A stretch of DNA of 58,049 nucleotides from Planctomycetia bacterium (GTDB lineage Bacteria; Planctomycetota; Planctomycetia; Pirellulales; JACPPG01): positions 1 through 58,049 of the forward strand of contig JACPPG010000061.1 of assembly GCA_016191115.1 (NCBI GenBank), read 5' to 3'. A model generated the notes under the pieces. It was not told where the DNA came from. It ran no database searches and saw only the letters and a program-made list of their open reading frames with translations. Below are positions 8,549 through 16,811 of the stretch, piece by piece. The position numbers and the translations under genes were made by a program. Position 1 is the first letter of the stretch. Each line of letters starts with the position of its first letter.

Positions 8549-8595
8549 GGGGTGTCCTTTGATAAATGGTCCAAGACCCGCGATAAACCGGCCTC

Positions 8596-9189
8596 TTACT
8601 CCGACTCGCGCGCTGCGGATGTGGCGGAAGGTTCCTCAGTGCCCTTGGGCTCGGCTTCCACGACCGATTTCATCGCCGCCAGCCCCTTCTCAAAATCCTT
8701 CCCGACCGTCTTGTCCATGTCCATGAACAGGCAGAATGCCTTGGCCAGGAAACCGTTCTTTCCGAACATGCTCCACGTGACCTTCGTCTGATCCCCCTCC
8801 GGCTGGAAGGCGAACTGGGCGGTGGCGGTATTCTCAAAGGGGCGGATGAACTCGAGCTTGATCTTCACCAGCTCGCTGGGACGGCTTTCCAGGATCGTCA
8901 TCTTTCCTTCGCCCACATCCTCGTTCCCAGACCAGCGAAAGATCGCGCCCTCTCCTTCTGGCGAACCCTCGAACGTGTTCTTGGCGGCCGGATCGAGCTT
9001 CGCCCACGGCGACCATGCGTCCCAGTTGTGGAAGTCGTTCACCTGGGCGAACACTTCCGCTGGCGGCGCGGACATGCCGGCCGTCCGCTCGATTTTGAAA
9101 TCGGCCGGTTGCATGGCCACGACCGCGACAAAGGCGATAACGATCACGGCGATCGTGGCGGCGGCGATGATAAGGATTTTTTTGAGCAT
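8596..9189 (-). CDS. Membrane-anchored SRPBCC-family protein
   Basis: A 197-residue protein. An N-terminal hydrophobic helix (residues 5-27, ILIIAAATIAVIVIAFVAVV) acts as signal anchor. An SRPBCC domain follows, with the pattern IERTAGMSAPPAEVFAQVND, then HNWDAWSPWAKLD, and central strands. The tail after about residue 175 is rich in Glu, Ser and Ala and probably disordered. The family is often annotated as polyketide cyclase, but nothing here indicates that activity. It is in the ArsR-led series, 150 bases after the preceding SRPBCC gene. The start is ATG 9189. Confidence 0.8.
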   Translation of the reverse strand: MLKKILIIAAATIAVIVIAFVAVVAMQPADFKIERTAGMSAPPAEVFAQVNDFHNWDAWSPWAKLDPAAKNTFEGSPEGEGAIFRWSGNEDVGEGKMTILESRPSELVKIKLEFIRPFENTATAQFAFQPEGDQTKVTWSMFGKNGFLAKAFCLFMDMDKTVGKDFEKGLAAMKSVVEAEPKGTEEPSATSAARESE

Positions 9190-9339
9190 GACTCGTCTCC
9201 CGATTCGATTTGAGGCGGCAAGAGCGCTTGAGACTACTCCCTTTCGCGTCGTCGATCCAGAAGCACCCCTCGGACGATGAGCGTTAGACCCCCTCCAGGC
9301 GTTGCAGCGCCGCGTTGAAGACGCTCGCGGGGTGAACGC

Positions 9340-9810
9340 TCATGACGCACGGCCCTTGCCGGCCCGCCGCTCGGCCGCCTCGCGAATCTTCGACAGCTCG
9401 TGGGCCCACCCGCCGGGCATGGTGTCGCGGTGCTCGTCGGAAATCTGCCCGATCGCACGGTGGCAGAGTGAAAGCACGGTCGTCGCGTCTTCGGCCCTCA
9501 GCCGATATTGAATGTGCGAGATCGCCGGGTAGGACATGCACGTCGGCCCGCAGATTTCCAGGAGCGTCGGCGGCTTGATGACCTGCACGTGGCCCCAGAA
9601 GTGGCCGGCGCCATTGCCCAGGTCGCGATACCAGCGGCCGCCGGGCCACGGCTCGAGCTTCATCGGTAACGGCGAGCCAGGCCCCGTCTCGTTGTACGGG
9701 CCGAGATGCTCAAGCAGCGTCTCGAAGACGATTTCAACCGGCGCCGCGATCTGTTTTTCTTTCCTGATTTCAAGCGTCCGGATCGCTTGTTCGAAGGTGC
9801 TTGTCGACAT
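9340..9810 (-). CDS. AHSA1/SRPBCC-domain protein, paralogue 1
   Basis: A 156-residue SRPBCC protein of the Aha1-like type often found beside ArsR regulators. Core patterns are RKEKQIAAPVEIVFETLLEHL, then PWPGGRWYRDLGNGAGHFWGHV and PPTLLEICGP. It is a clear tandem paralogue of the gene at 9866-10345, which shares the same WPGGRWYRDLGN and GHVQVIKPP stretches; duplication followed by divergence is the simplest explanation. It lies 55 bases downstream of that paralogue in the same operon. The ligand is unknown. The start is ATG 9810. Confidence 0.82.
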   Translation of the reverse strand: MSTSTFEQAIRTLEIRKEKQIAAPVEIVFETLLEHLGPYNETGPGSPLPMKLEPWPGGRWYRDLGNGAGHFWGHVQVIKPPTLLEICGPTCMSYPAISHIQYRLRAEDATTVLSLCHRAIGQISDEHRDTMPGGWAHELSKIREAAERRAGKGRAS

Positions 9811-9865
9811 GATGCTTCTCCTCGTGCATGTGCCGGTCCCAGTGCTGGCGCGCTTAAGATCGTTT

Positions 9866-10345
9866 CTAGCGTTTCCGGCCGCCCGCCGCCGCCAATCGCT
9901 CGGCGATCTCGCCGACTATCTTCAGCGTGTGTTCCCATCCGTGCTGGACGCCCTCGCGGTCCTTCTCCGGGATCTGGCCGAAGGCCTGGTGCGTGAGCTT
10001 CAGCAGCGTGCCATCGCCGTCGGCCGACAGCCGGTACTGCACGAAATTCGTCACCGGGTACGACATGAACATCGGGCCGCAGATTTCCAGCAAATGCGGC
10101 GGCTTGATTACCTGCACGTGTCCCCACAAATGGCCGGCATTGTTTCCCAGGTCGCGATACCAGCGGCCGCCAGGCCATGGCTCGATTTTCATGGCCAGCG
10201 AGCGGCCGTCGGGCATCTGGCCGCCGGGACCCAATTCGTCGAGCACCGCCTCGAACGCGATCGCGATCGGCGCCGCGATCCGGACCTCCTTCACGATGTT
10301 GATGGTGTGAATCGCTTCCTCGGTGGCGATGGCGGACATGGTCAT
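9866..10345 (-). CDS. AHSA1/SRPBCC-domain protein, paralogue 2
   Basis: A 159-residue SRPBCC protein sharing long stretches with its neighbour at 9340-9810, including WPGGRWYRDLGN and GHVQVIKPP. The start ATG at 10345 overlaps the ArsR stop by four bases (10342-10345), which indicates translational coupling. An alternative in-frame ATG lies two codons later. ArsR/AHSA1 pairs are common in bacteria, and the regulator may respond to the same compound that the SRPBCC protein binds, but that is inference. Confidence 0.83.
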   Translation of the reverse strand: MTMSAIATEEAIHTINIVKEVRIAAPIAIAFEAVLDELGPGGQMPDGRSLAMKIEPWPGGRWYRDLGNNAGHLWGHVQVIKPPHLLEICGPMFMSYPVTNFVQYRLSADGDGTLLKLTHQAFGQIPEKDREGVQHGWEHTLKIVGEIAERLAAAGGRKR

Positions 10346-10716
10346 TCCTCCTTTTTCTGGCCTGGTGGTTTGTCTTTGCTCGATCGTTCCGTCGCCTTCC
10401 GCTCGGCACGCTCCTTAACTCGGGCAAGCTGGTGGCTCCAGTACCGCTCGTAGGTCTTTACCCAGTCGTGCACGGGTTTTAGCTCCGTGGCGTTCAGTCG
10501 ATACAAGCGGTGCTGCCCCTCTTTGGCCACCGACACGATCCCGACCTTGCGCAATACGCCCAGGTGCTTCGACACGGCGGGCTGCGGGATCCGCAACGTT
10601 TGGACCAGCTCGCCGACCGCGTGCGGCCGGCCGCGGGCCAGCACGTCAATAATCTGGCGCCGCCGCGGTTCGGCAATGGCGTTGAAGGCATCGGTGGTCG
10701 TGGCGGCTCGTGCCAT
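10342..10716 (-). CDS. ArsR-family winged-helix regulator
   Basis: A 124-residue ArsR-type repressor. The winged helix covers about residues 8-85: FNAIAEPRRRQIIDVLARG, then ELVQTLRIPQPAVSKHLGVLRKVGIV as the recognition helix, then EGQHRLYRL as the wing. The C-terminal tail is Lys/Glu-rich. No CxC metal-binding motif is present, so it is not a classical arsenic sensor. It leads the operon of two AHSA1 proteins, an SRPBCC protein, DoxX and possibly the BNR/MoaD pair. Its promoter contains a perfect palindrome in the spacer, suggesting autoregulation. The -10 box ends five bases before ATG 10716, so the mRNA is probably leaderless. Confidence 0.88.
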   Translation of the reverse strand: MARAATTTDAFNAIAEPRRRQIIDVLARGRPHAVGELVQTLRIPQPAVSKHLGVLRKVGIVSVAKEGQHRLYRLNATELKPVHDWVKTYERYWSHQLARVKERAERKATERSSKDKPPGQKKEE

Positions 10717-10721
10717 GCCGG

Positions 10722-10749
10722 ATTATATTCCTATATGGGAATATGTCAA
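10722..10749 (-). promoter_or_regulatory. Consensus sigma-70 promoter with palindromic operator, arsR-like gene
   Basis: On the minus strand the sequence reads TTGACA (10744-10749), a 16-base spacer, then TATAAT (10722-10727): both boxes match consensus exactly. A perfect inverted repeat ATATTCC/GGAATAT with a six-base centre (10725-10744) fills the spacer, which is where a repressor would block polymerase. Only five bases separate the -10 box from the ATG at 10716, so transcription should begin at or next to the start codon. The TTGACA-N-TTCCCATATA part recurs at the promoter near 27830. Confidence 0.75.
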
Positions 10750-10885
10750 GCGGCAAAAACCAATGCCGCGACAGCCACCGTGGCCAACCCCTCGGACCCG
10801 CTTTTCCACCTGTCGGCGCCGCGAGCTACAGTTGTCTGCGTCACAATTCAGCCCGTTCCCATCCTTCCTGTCAGGGGAGAGCGCC

Positions 10886-11554
10886 ATGCGATTTATGTCG
10901 ACCGTGGCCGTCATGTTGGTATGCGTCGCCGGCACGATTCGTGCCCAGGATTCCACCTAGGGTGACCGCGATGCCGCGGCGAAGAAGAATGTCGCCTTCG
11001 ACGGCGAGACGCTGATCCTGGCGTTCCAGGACGGGAACGACGAGTCGACGATCGAAGAGTACCTGCCCGAGGGCCAGAAGCTGGATTCCTGGACCCGGCT
11101 GGCCGCGACTTACACGTACCCACGGTTGAGCGACCCCAAGGAAGTCGCCAAGGAGCTAGCGAAGAAGCTCGACGCCCGCGATCCCCCGGCGCCCAACGAC
11201 ATCTCGGAGAACGAGGAGACGGGCGAGGTGATCGTGGACTTCATCATCTGGCCCGACGGGTTTTCAAAGCCCGAAGACGCGCCGTACGTGGAGTTCGACA
11301 TCTTCAAGTACAGCAAGAATGAGGGGGGCGGCCTGGTCGCCGAGCAATACGCCTTGCGTGAATACGACGACATCAAGGGCTTCCTCGGCGGGCTGAAGCC
11401 GGTGCGGAAGCGGCTGATCGACCTGATGGCCACGGAGGGGCTAGTCAGTGACACCGCCCAAGACGCGCGCCAGCAGCAGGGCGAGCAGCCCACGGCGACG
11501 GGCGATGATGCGCCCGAAGAGTCGGCGCCCGAATCGAATGAGATGCCGGAGTAG
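10886..11554 (+). pseudogene. Secreted protein gene interrupted by an in-frame TAG
   Basis: An ATG at 10886, behind GGGGAGAG, starts a clear signal peptide (MRFMSTVAVMLVCVAGTIRA, then QDST). TAG at 10958-10960 then stops it. The same frame continues without a break to 11554 for about 197 residues of well-formed, acidic coding sequence that has no good start of its own until a late TTG at 11126. The simplest reading is a single nonsense change, for example CAG to TAG, just after the signal peptidase site. The product would have been a secreted or lipid-free periplasmic protein of about 222 residues. I do not recognise the family; the C-terminus is Glu/Gln-rich. Sequencing error or TAG readthrough cannot be excluded. 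Confidence 0.65.
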
Positions 11555-11608
11555 CCATCGGCACAACGGCCGTTTCCCGTACACTTTGCGTAGCGTGAGC
11601 AGCGCGGG

Positions 11609-11938
11609 CTAACCGCGCGCGGGCTGCGATTCAGCGGTTGCCGTCGGGCCGTTGCCTCCGCCGACCTCGACCTGGAACTTGCCCAGGCCGACGCGCACCT
11701 GTTGGTGCAGCGCCATCCGCGCGGCCTCGCCGTCGGTGCTGGCTTCGAGGACGGTCTTGATGTCGGCCGCGGACATGCCTCGATTGAGCATGTCGTGCTT
11801 GAGCGCGGCATCGATGTCGGCCTGACGCGTCTGCCGCAGATAGTCATAGATGAACACGATCGCGGTACAGGCCACGATCACCCCTGCGACCAAGGCGCAT
11901 AGGGCCAGCCACGGATTATTGGCCAAGAGCTGCAACAT
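11609..11938 (-). CDS. Small membrane-anchored hypothetical protein
   Basis: A 109-residue protein. One N-terminal membrane helix (about residues 8-30, PWLALCALVAGVIVACTAIVFIY) is followed by a basic stop-transfer segment (YLRQTRQAD) and a soluble part. The soluble part contains KHDMLNRGMSAADIKTVLEAS, a short helical pattern seen in small planctomycete membrane proteins of unknown function. It lies downstream of a DUF1501 gene on the same strand, with a gap of about 130 bases. I do not recognise a named family. Confidence 0.6.
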   Translation of the reverse strand: MLQLLANNPWLALCALVAGVIVACTAIVFIYDYLRQTRQADIDAALKHDMLNRGMSAADIKTVLEASTDGEAARMALHQQVRVGLGKFQVEVGGGNGPTATAESQPARG

Positions 11939-12070
11939 CGCTGGTTCTCCTTTGGCCGAGAGTTCGGCGCGGAACGCAAGCCCCCTGACCGCATTGTATT
12001 CGCCCGGAGCGGTCGTCTATTAGGATCTTGCCCAGATTTCTTGCCCCACGGATGCTCATGAGGCAGGTAC

Positions 12071-13540
<1,470 letters not shown>

Positions 13541-13563
13541 AGAACACACCACCGTCGGGTTTA

Positions 13564-13640
13564 CGGGAGGGCGAGGCTCCCGCCGAGCCGTTTTGGTGAA
13601 CGGGAGGGCGAGGCGGCTCGGCGGGAGCCTCGCCCTCCCG
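13564..13640. repeat. Palindromic repeat, family B (GAGGGCGAGGCTCC type), copy 1
   Basis: The left arm 13564-13590 and right arm 13614-13640 are perfect reverse complements over about 26 bases (GGGAGGGCGAGGCTCCCGCC and following). A partial extra copy of the left arm's start sits in the loop. It lies between the PSD1 gene stop and the DUF1501 start. In translation this family gives the EGEAPAEP and SAGASPS peptides often seen in automatic planctomycete annotations. Other copies are at 42978-43050 and 46517-46589. Confidence 0.85.
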
Positions 13641-13663
13641 CTTCGTCGGCGTCACGTTCCTTT

Positions 13664-16600
13664 TCAATAGCGCGTCATCGTCTCGTGCAAATTCAAGATC
13701 GTCCGCGCCACCGAAGTCCACGCCGCCAGCTCTGCCGGGTCGACGTCTTGCGGCACGGGCCACTCGCCGGTCGCCACCAGCTTCCGCGCTTCGTCGACGT
13801 GGGCCGCGTAGTGCTCTCGGTGCTTCTCGGCGAGCGATACGAGGACGCGCGTCTCGTCGCTCGTCGGCTGCCGCGAGAGCGCCCGGCCAAAGGCCCAGCC
13901 GATCCGCTCTTCGCTTGCGCCGCTCTGACGCAGCATGCGTTCGGCGAACACGCGGGCCGTCTCGACGTAGATCGGGTCGTTCAAGAGCACGAGTGCCTGG
14001 AGCGGCGTGTTCGAGCGGTTCCGCTCGGCCGTGCATTCCTCGCGCGTGGGGGCGTCGAAGGCCAGCAGGCTCGGGTGCAAGAACGTGCGGCACCAGTAGG
14101 TGTACAGCCCGCGGCGGTACAGGTCCTCGCCGTGGTCGGCCTCGTACTCGCGCACCGGAAAGTTGAGGTGGGCCCAGTAGCCGCGCGGCTGGTACGGCTT
14201 CACGCTGCGGCCGCCGATCTTTGGCACCAATAGTCCACCGATCGCAAGGGCGTTGTCGCGCACCATCTCGGCGTCCAGGCGAAAGCGACCCTGCCTTGCC
14301 AACAGGAGGTTGTACGGGTCCTTCTGCAGGAGCTCGGCGCCGGCATGCGACGACTGGCGATAGGTGCGCGAGGTGACGATCAGCCGCAGCACGTGCTTCA
14401 CGTCCCGGCCGCTGTCGATGAACTCGGCGGCCAGCCAGTCGAGCAGCTCGAGATGCGTCGGCCACGAGCCCTGCGCCCCCAGGTCGTCGAGCGGCGACGC
14501 CAGACCGCGGCCGAATGCCAGCTTCCACAGCCGATTCACTAATACCCGGGCCACCAGCGGGTTGTCGCGCGACGCCATCCAGTTGGCCAGGTCGAGGCGC
14601 GTGGCCCGCCGCCCTTCGATCGCAGGCGGCTTGAGGAACGCCGGCGCGGCCGGTTGCACGATCTCGCCCGATTCGTCCAGCCAGTTGCCGCGGCGGAGCA
14701 CGCGCATGGTCCGCGGCTCGCCGGACATGGCCACCAGCGTCCGCAGCACGCCGGCGTCGACGTCTTTGCGCTCGCGTTCGACGGCCGCGATCTTGTCGCG
14801 CACCGGCTGCAAGAGCGGCGCCAGCCCGCGGTGATGCTTGGCGAGGGCCTGTTTCTGCTCATCAGTCCGCTCACCGGCCGGCTTGGTGAGAATCTCGACG
14901 ATGGCCGCCGGAATATCGCCTTCGACGGGCTTGAAATAGAAGGCGCAACCGCCGGCGGCGTTAACCACTTTCATCAACAGGTGATTCACGCCCTGCCGAA
15001 GCGAAAGCGTGACCTTGTCCTGGTCCGGCGCGGCGGGGCGTTCGACGCGCTTGTTCAGGACCTCTTTCTTATCGAGCCACACCCGCAGGCCGTCGTCGCT
15101 ACCTAGCGAGATCACAAGCGGCATCGCCCGCGGCGCGTCGATCGTGCGGTACACGTACGTGGCCGCGTTCTCGTTCGCCGGCGCAACGTTGTGGATCTCG
15201 CCGTCGGCCCATTCCGGCCGCGCGGTCCATTTCACGGCGCCGTCGCCAACGGCGGCCGCCAGGTCGACGCCGCTTTCCGGCCCGAATTCCCTCTCGAAGG
15301 CCTGTTTGAAGTCCTTGGCCGCGAATGAGCCCAGCACGTGCCACGCACCCAGCTTCGGCGGATCGGCCAGTAGCCGGCGGGCGTCTCCCTCCCAGACGAG
15401 TTGCGCGGCGTCCAGCTCGGGCGTCTGCACGTCCAATATGCCACGCAGTTCCGTCAACCGCCGATCGAGCTCGGCCAGCCGGCTCTCCTGCTCCGGCTTG
15501 GGCACCGGAAAGGGAGGGCCCGGCAGCGCCACGGCCTGCTCCTGGACGTCGGCGAAGAACGCGGCGAAGCTGTAAAAATCCTTGGTCGTGAACGGATCGT
15601 ACTTGTGGTCGTGGCACTCCGCGCAGCCCAGCGTGGCGCCCAGATACACGGTCGAGGCGTTGCGCACCCGGTCGGCGGCATACTTGGCGATGTACTCCTT
15701 CGGCTGGGCGCCGCCTTCGGTCGTCGTCATGTTCATGCGGTTGTAGCCGGACGCGACCCGCTGCGCGAGCGTGGGCTGCGGCAGCAGGTCGCCGGCCAAC
15801 TGCTCGACGACGAAGCGATCGAACGGCATGTTGGCGTTGAAGGCGTCGATCACGTAGTCGCGATAAGGCGCCACGTCGCGATGGTTGTCGCCGTGGATGC
15901 CGGTGGTGTCGGCGTAGCGGACCAGGTCGAGCCATTGCATGGCCATCCGCTCGCCGTAGTGCGGCGAAGCCAGCAGCGCGTCGACGAGCCGCTCGTAGCT
16001 GTCGGCCGACGAATCGTTAACGAGCGCCGTCACCTGCTCGGCGCTCGGCGGCAGCCCCACCAGATCGAAGGCCAGCCGCCGGGCCAGCGTCACGCGATCC
16101 GCTTCCGCCGCCGGCGCGACTCCCGCGTCCGCCAGCCGCGCGGCGATGAAGGCGTCGATCGGGTTGGCCGGCTGCGAGGCAACCTGGGGCACGCGCGGGC
16201 GCTCGATCGGCGTGTACGACCAATGGTCCTGCCACGTCGCCCCTTCGGCGATCCAAGTGCGCAATAGATCAATCTGCCGCGGCGTGAGGGTCTTGCCGGA
16301 GGCCGGCGGCGGCATCCGCACTGACTCGTCGTCGGCCGTCACGCGCCGCAGCAATTCGCTTTCGTGCGGTTTGCCCGGCACGATCGCACGGTGGTCGCCC
16401 AACTCGGCAAAAGCCCCGTCGCGCGTGTCGAGCCGCAGGTCGCTCTCGCGCTTGTTCTTGTCCGGCCCGTGACAGGCGTAGCAGTTCTCGGCCAGGATCG
16501 GCCGGATATCGCGATTGAACTTCACCCGCGCCTCGTCGGCACGGCCTTGCCGCGCGGCTACTGCCACCAGTGCGAGAATCGCGAGGCACGCCGTCGCGAC

Positions 16601-16735
16601 CGTCGCGGCGCCAGATCGCCGCGCAAGGCGCGAAACGGCCCGTGCGATTGGGCCGGCGACAATCCGCGGCAGGAAAGCGGCAGGCATGGCGTGGTGGTGC
16701 GGGTGGGGTGGGAGGCCGGCCAATCGGCTCGCCAT
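13664..16735 (-). CDS. PSD1 / planctomycete cytochrome c protein with DUF1549 and DUF1553
   Basis: A 1023-residue exported protein. After a basic N-terminus and a membrane helix (about residues 43-62) comes the planctomycete cytochrome c domain with one heme motif, CYACH (85-89), and the distal MPPP segment (141-144). DUF1549 follows from about residue 188 (NPIDAFIAARLADAG). A domain of about 140 residues with a strand-rich, PA14-like pattern is inserted, and DUF1553 is C-terminal (LVARVLVNRLWKLAFGRGL). The family is characteristic of Planctomycetes and is usually paired with DUF1501. It is thought to take part in oxidative breakdown of complex carbon outside the cytoplasm, but is not biochemically defined. 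The start could also be ATG 16687. Confidence 0.9.
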   Translation of the reverse strand: MASRLAGLPPHPHHHAMPAAFLPRIVAGPIARAVSRLARRSGAATVATACLAILALVAVAARQGRADEARVKFNRDIRPILAENCYACHGPDKNKRESDLRLDTRDGAFAELGDHRAIVPGKPHESELLRRVTADDESVRMPPPASGKTLTPRQIDLLRTWIAEGATWQDHWSYTPIERPRVPQVASQPANPIDAFIAARLADAGVAPAAEADRVTLARRLAFDLVGLPPSAEQVTALVNDSSADSYERLVDALLASPHYGERMAMQWLDLVRYADTTGIHGDNHRDVAPYRDYVIDAFNANMPFDRFVVEQLAGDLLPQPTLAQRVASGYNRMNMTTTEGGAQPKEYIAKYAADRVRNASTVYLGATLGCAECHDHKYDPFTTKDFYSFAAFFADVQEQAVALPGPPFPVPKPEQESRLAELDRRLTELRGILDVQTPELDAAQLVWEGDARRLLADPPKLGAWHVLGSFAAKDFKQAFEREFGPESGVDLAAAVGDGAVKWTARPEWADGEIHNVAPANENAATYVYRTIDAPRAMPLVISLGSDDGLRVWLDKKEVLNKRVERPAAPDQDKVTLSLRQGVNHLLMKVVNAAGGCAFYFKPVEGDIPAAIVEILTKPAGERTDEQKQALAKHHRGLAPLLQPVRDKIAAVERERKDVDAGVLRTLVAMSGEPRTMRVLRRGNWLDESGEIVQPAAPAFLKPPAIEGRRATRLDLANWMASRDNPLVARVLVNRLWKLAFGRGLASPLDDLGAQGSWPTHLELLDWLAAEFIDSGRDVKHVLRLIVTSRTYRQSSHAGAELLQKDPYNLLLARQGRFRLDAEMVRDNALAIGGLLVPKIGGRSVKPYQPRGYWAHLNFPVREYEADHGEDLYRRGLYTYWCRTFLHPSLLAFDAPTREECTAERNRSNTPLQALVLLNDPIYVETARVFAERMLRQSGASEERIGWAFGRALSRQPTSDETRVLVSLAEKHREHYAAHVDEARKLVATGEWPVPQDVDPAELAAWTSVARTILNLHETMTRY

Positions 16736-16811
16736 CAGCGACCGTTCGCCGGGCCCCCCATGGGAGCCGGGAGAGCAGCTTCACTATAGGCTCTGCCGCG
16801 GCCCGTGTCAT

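Noticed and set aside
9284..9341. 19-codon frame overlapping the stop of an SRPBCC gene by four bases
   Set aside because: Too short, with no recognisable features; the overlap can occur by chance.
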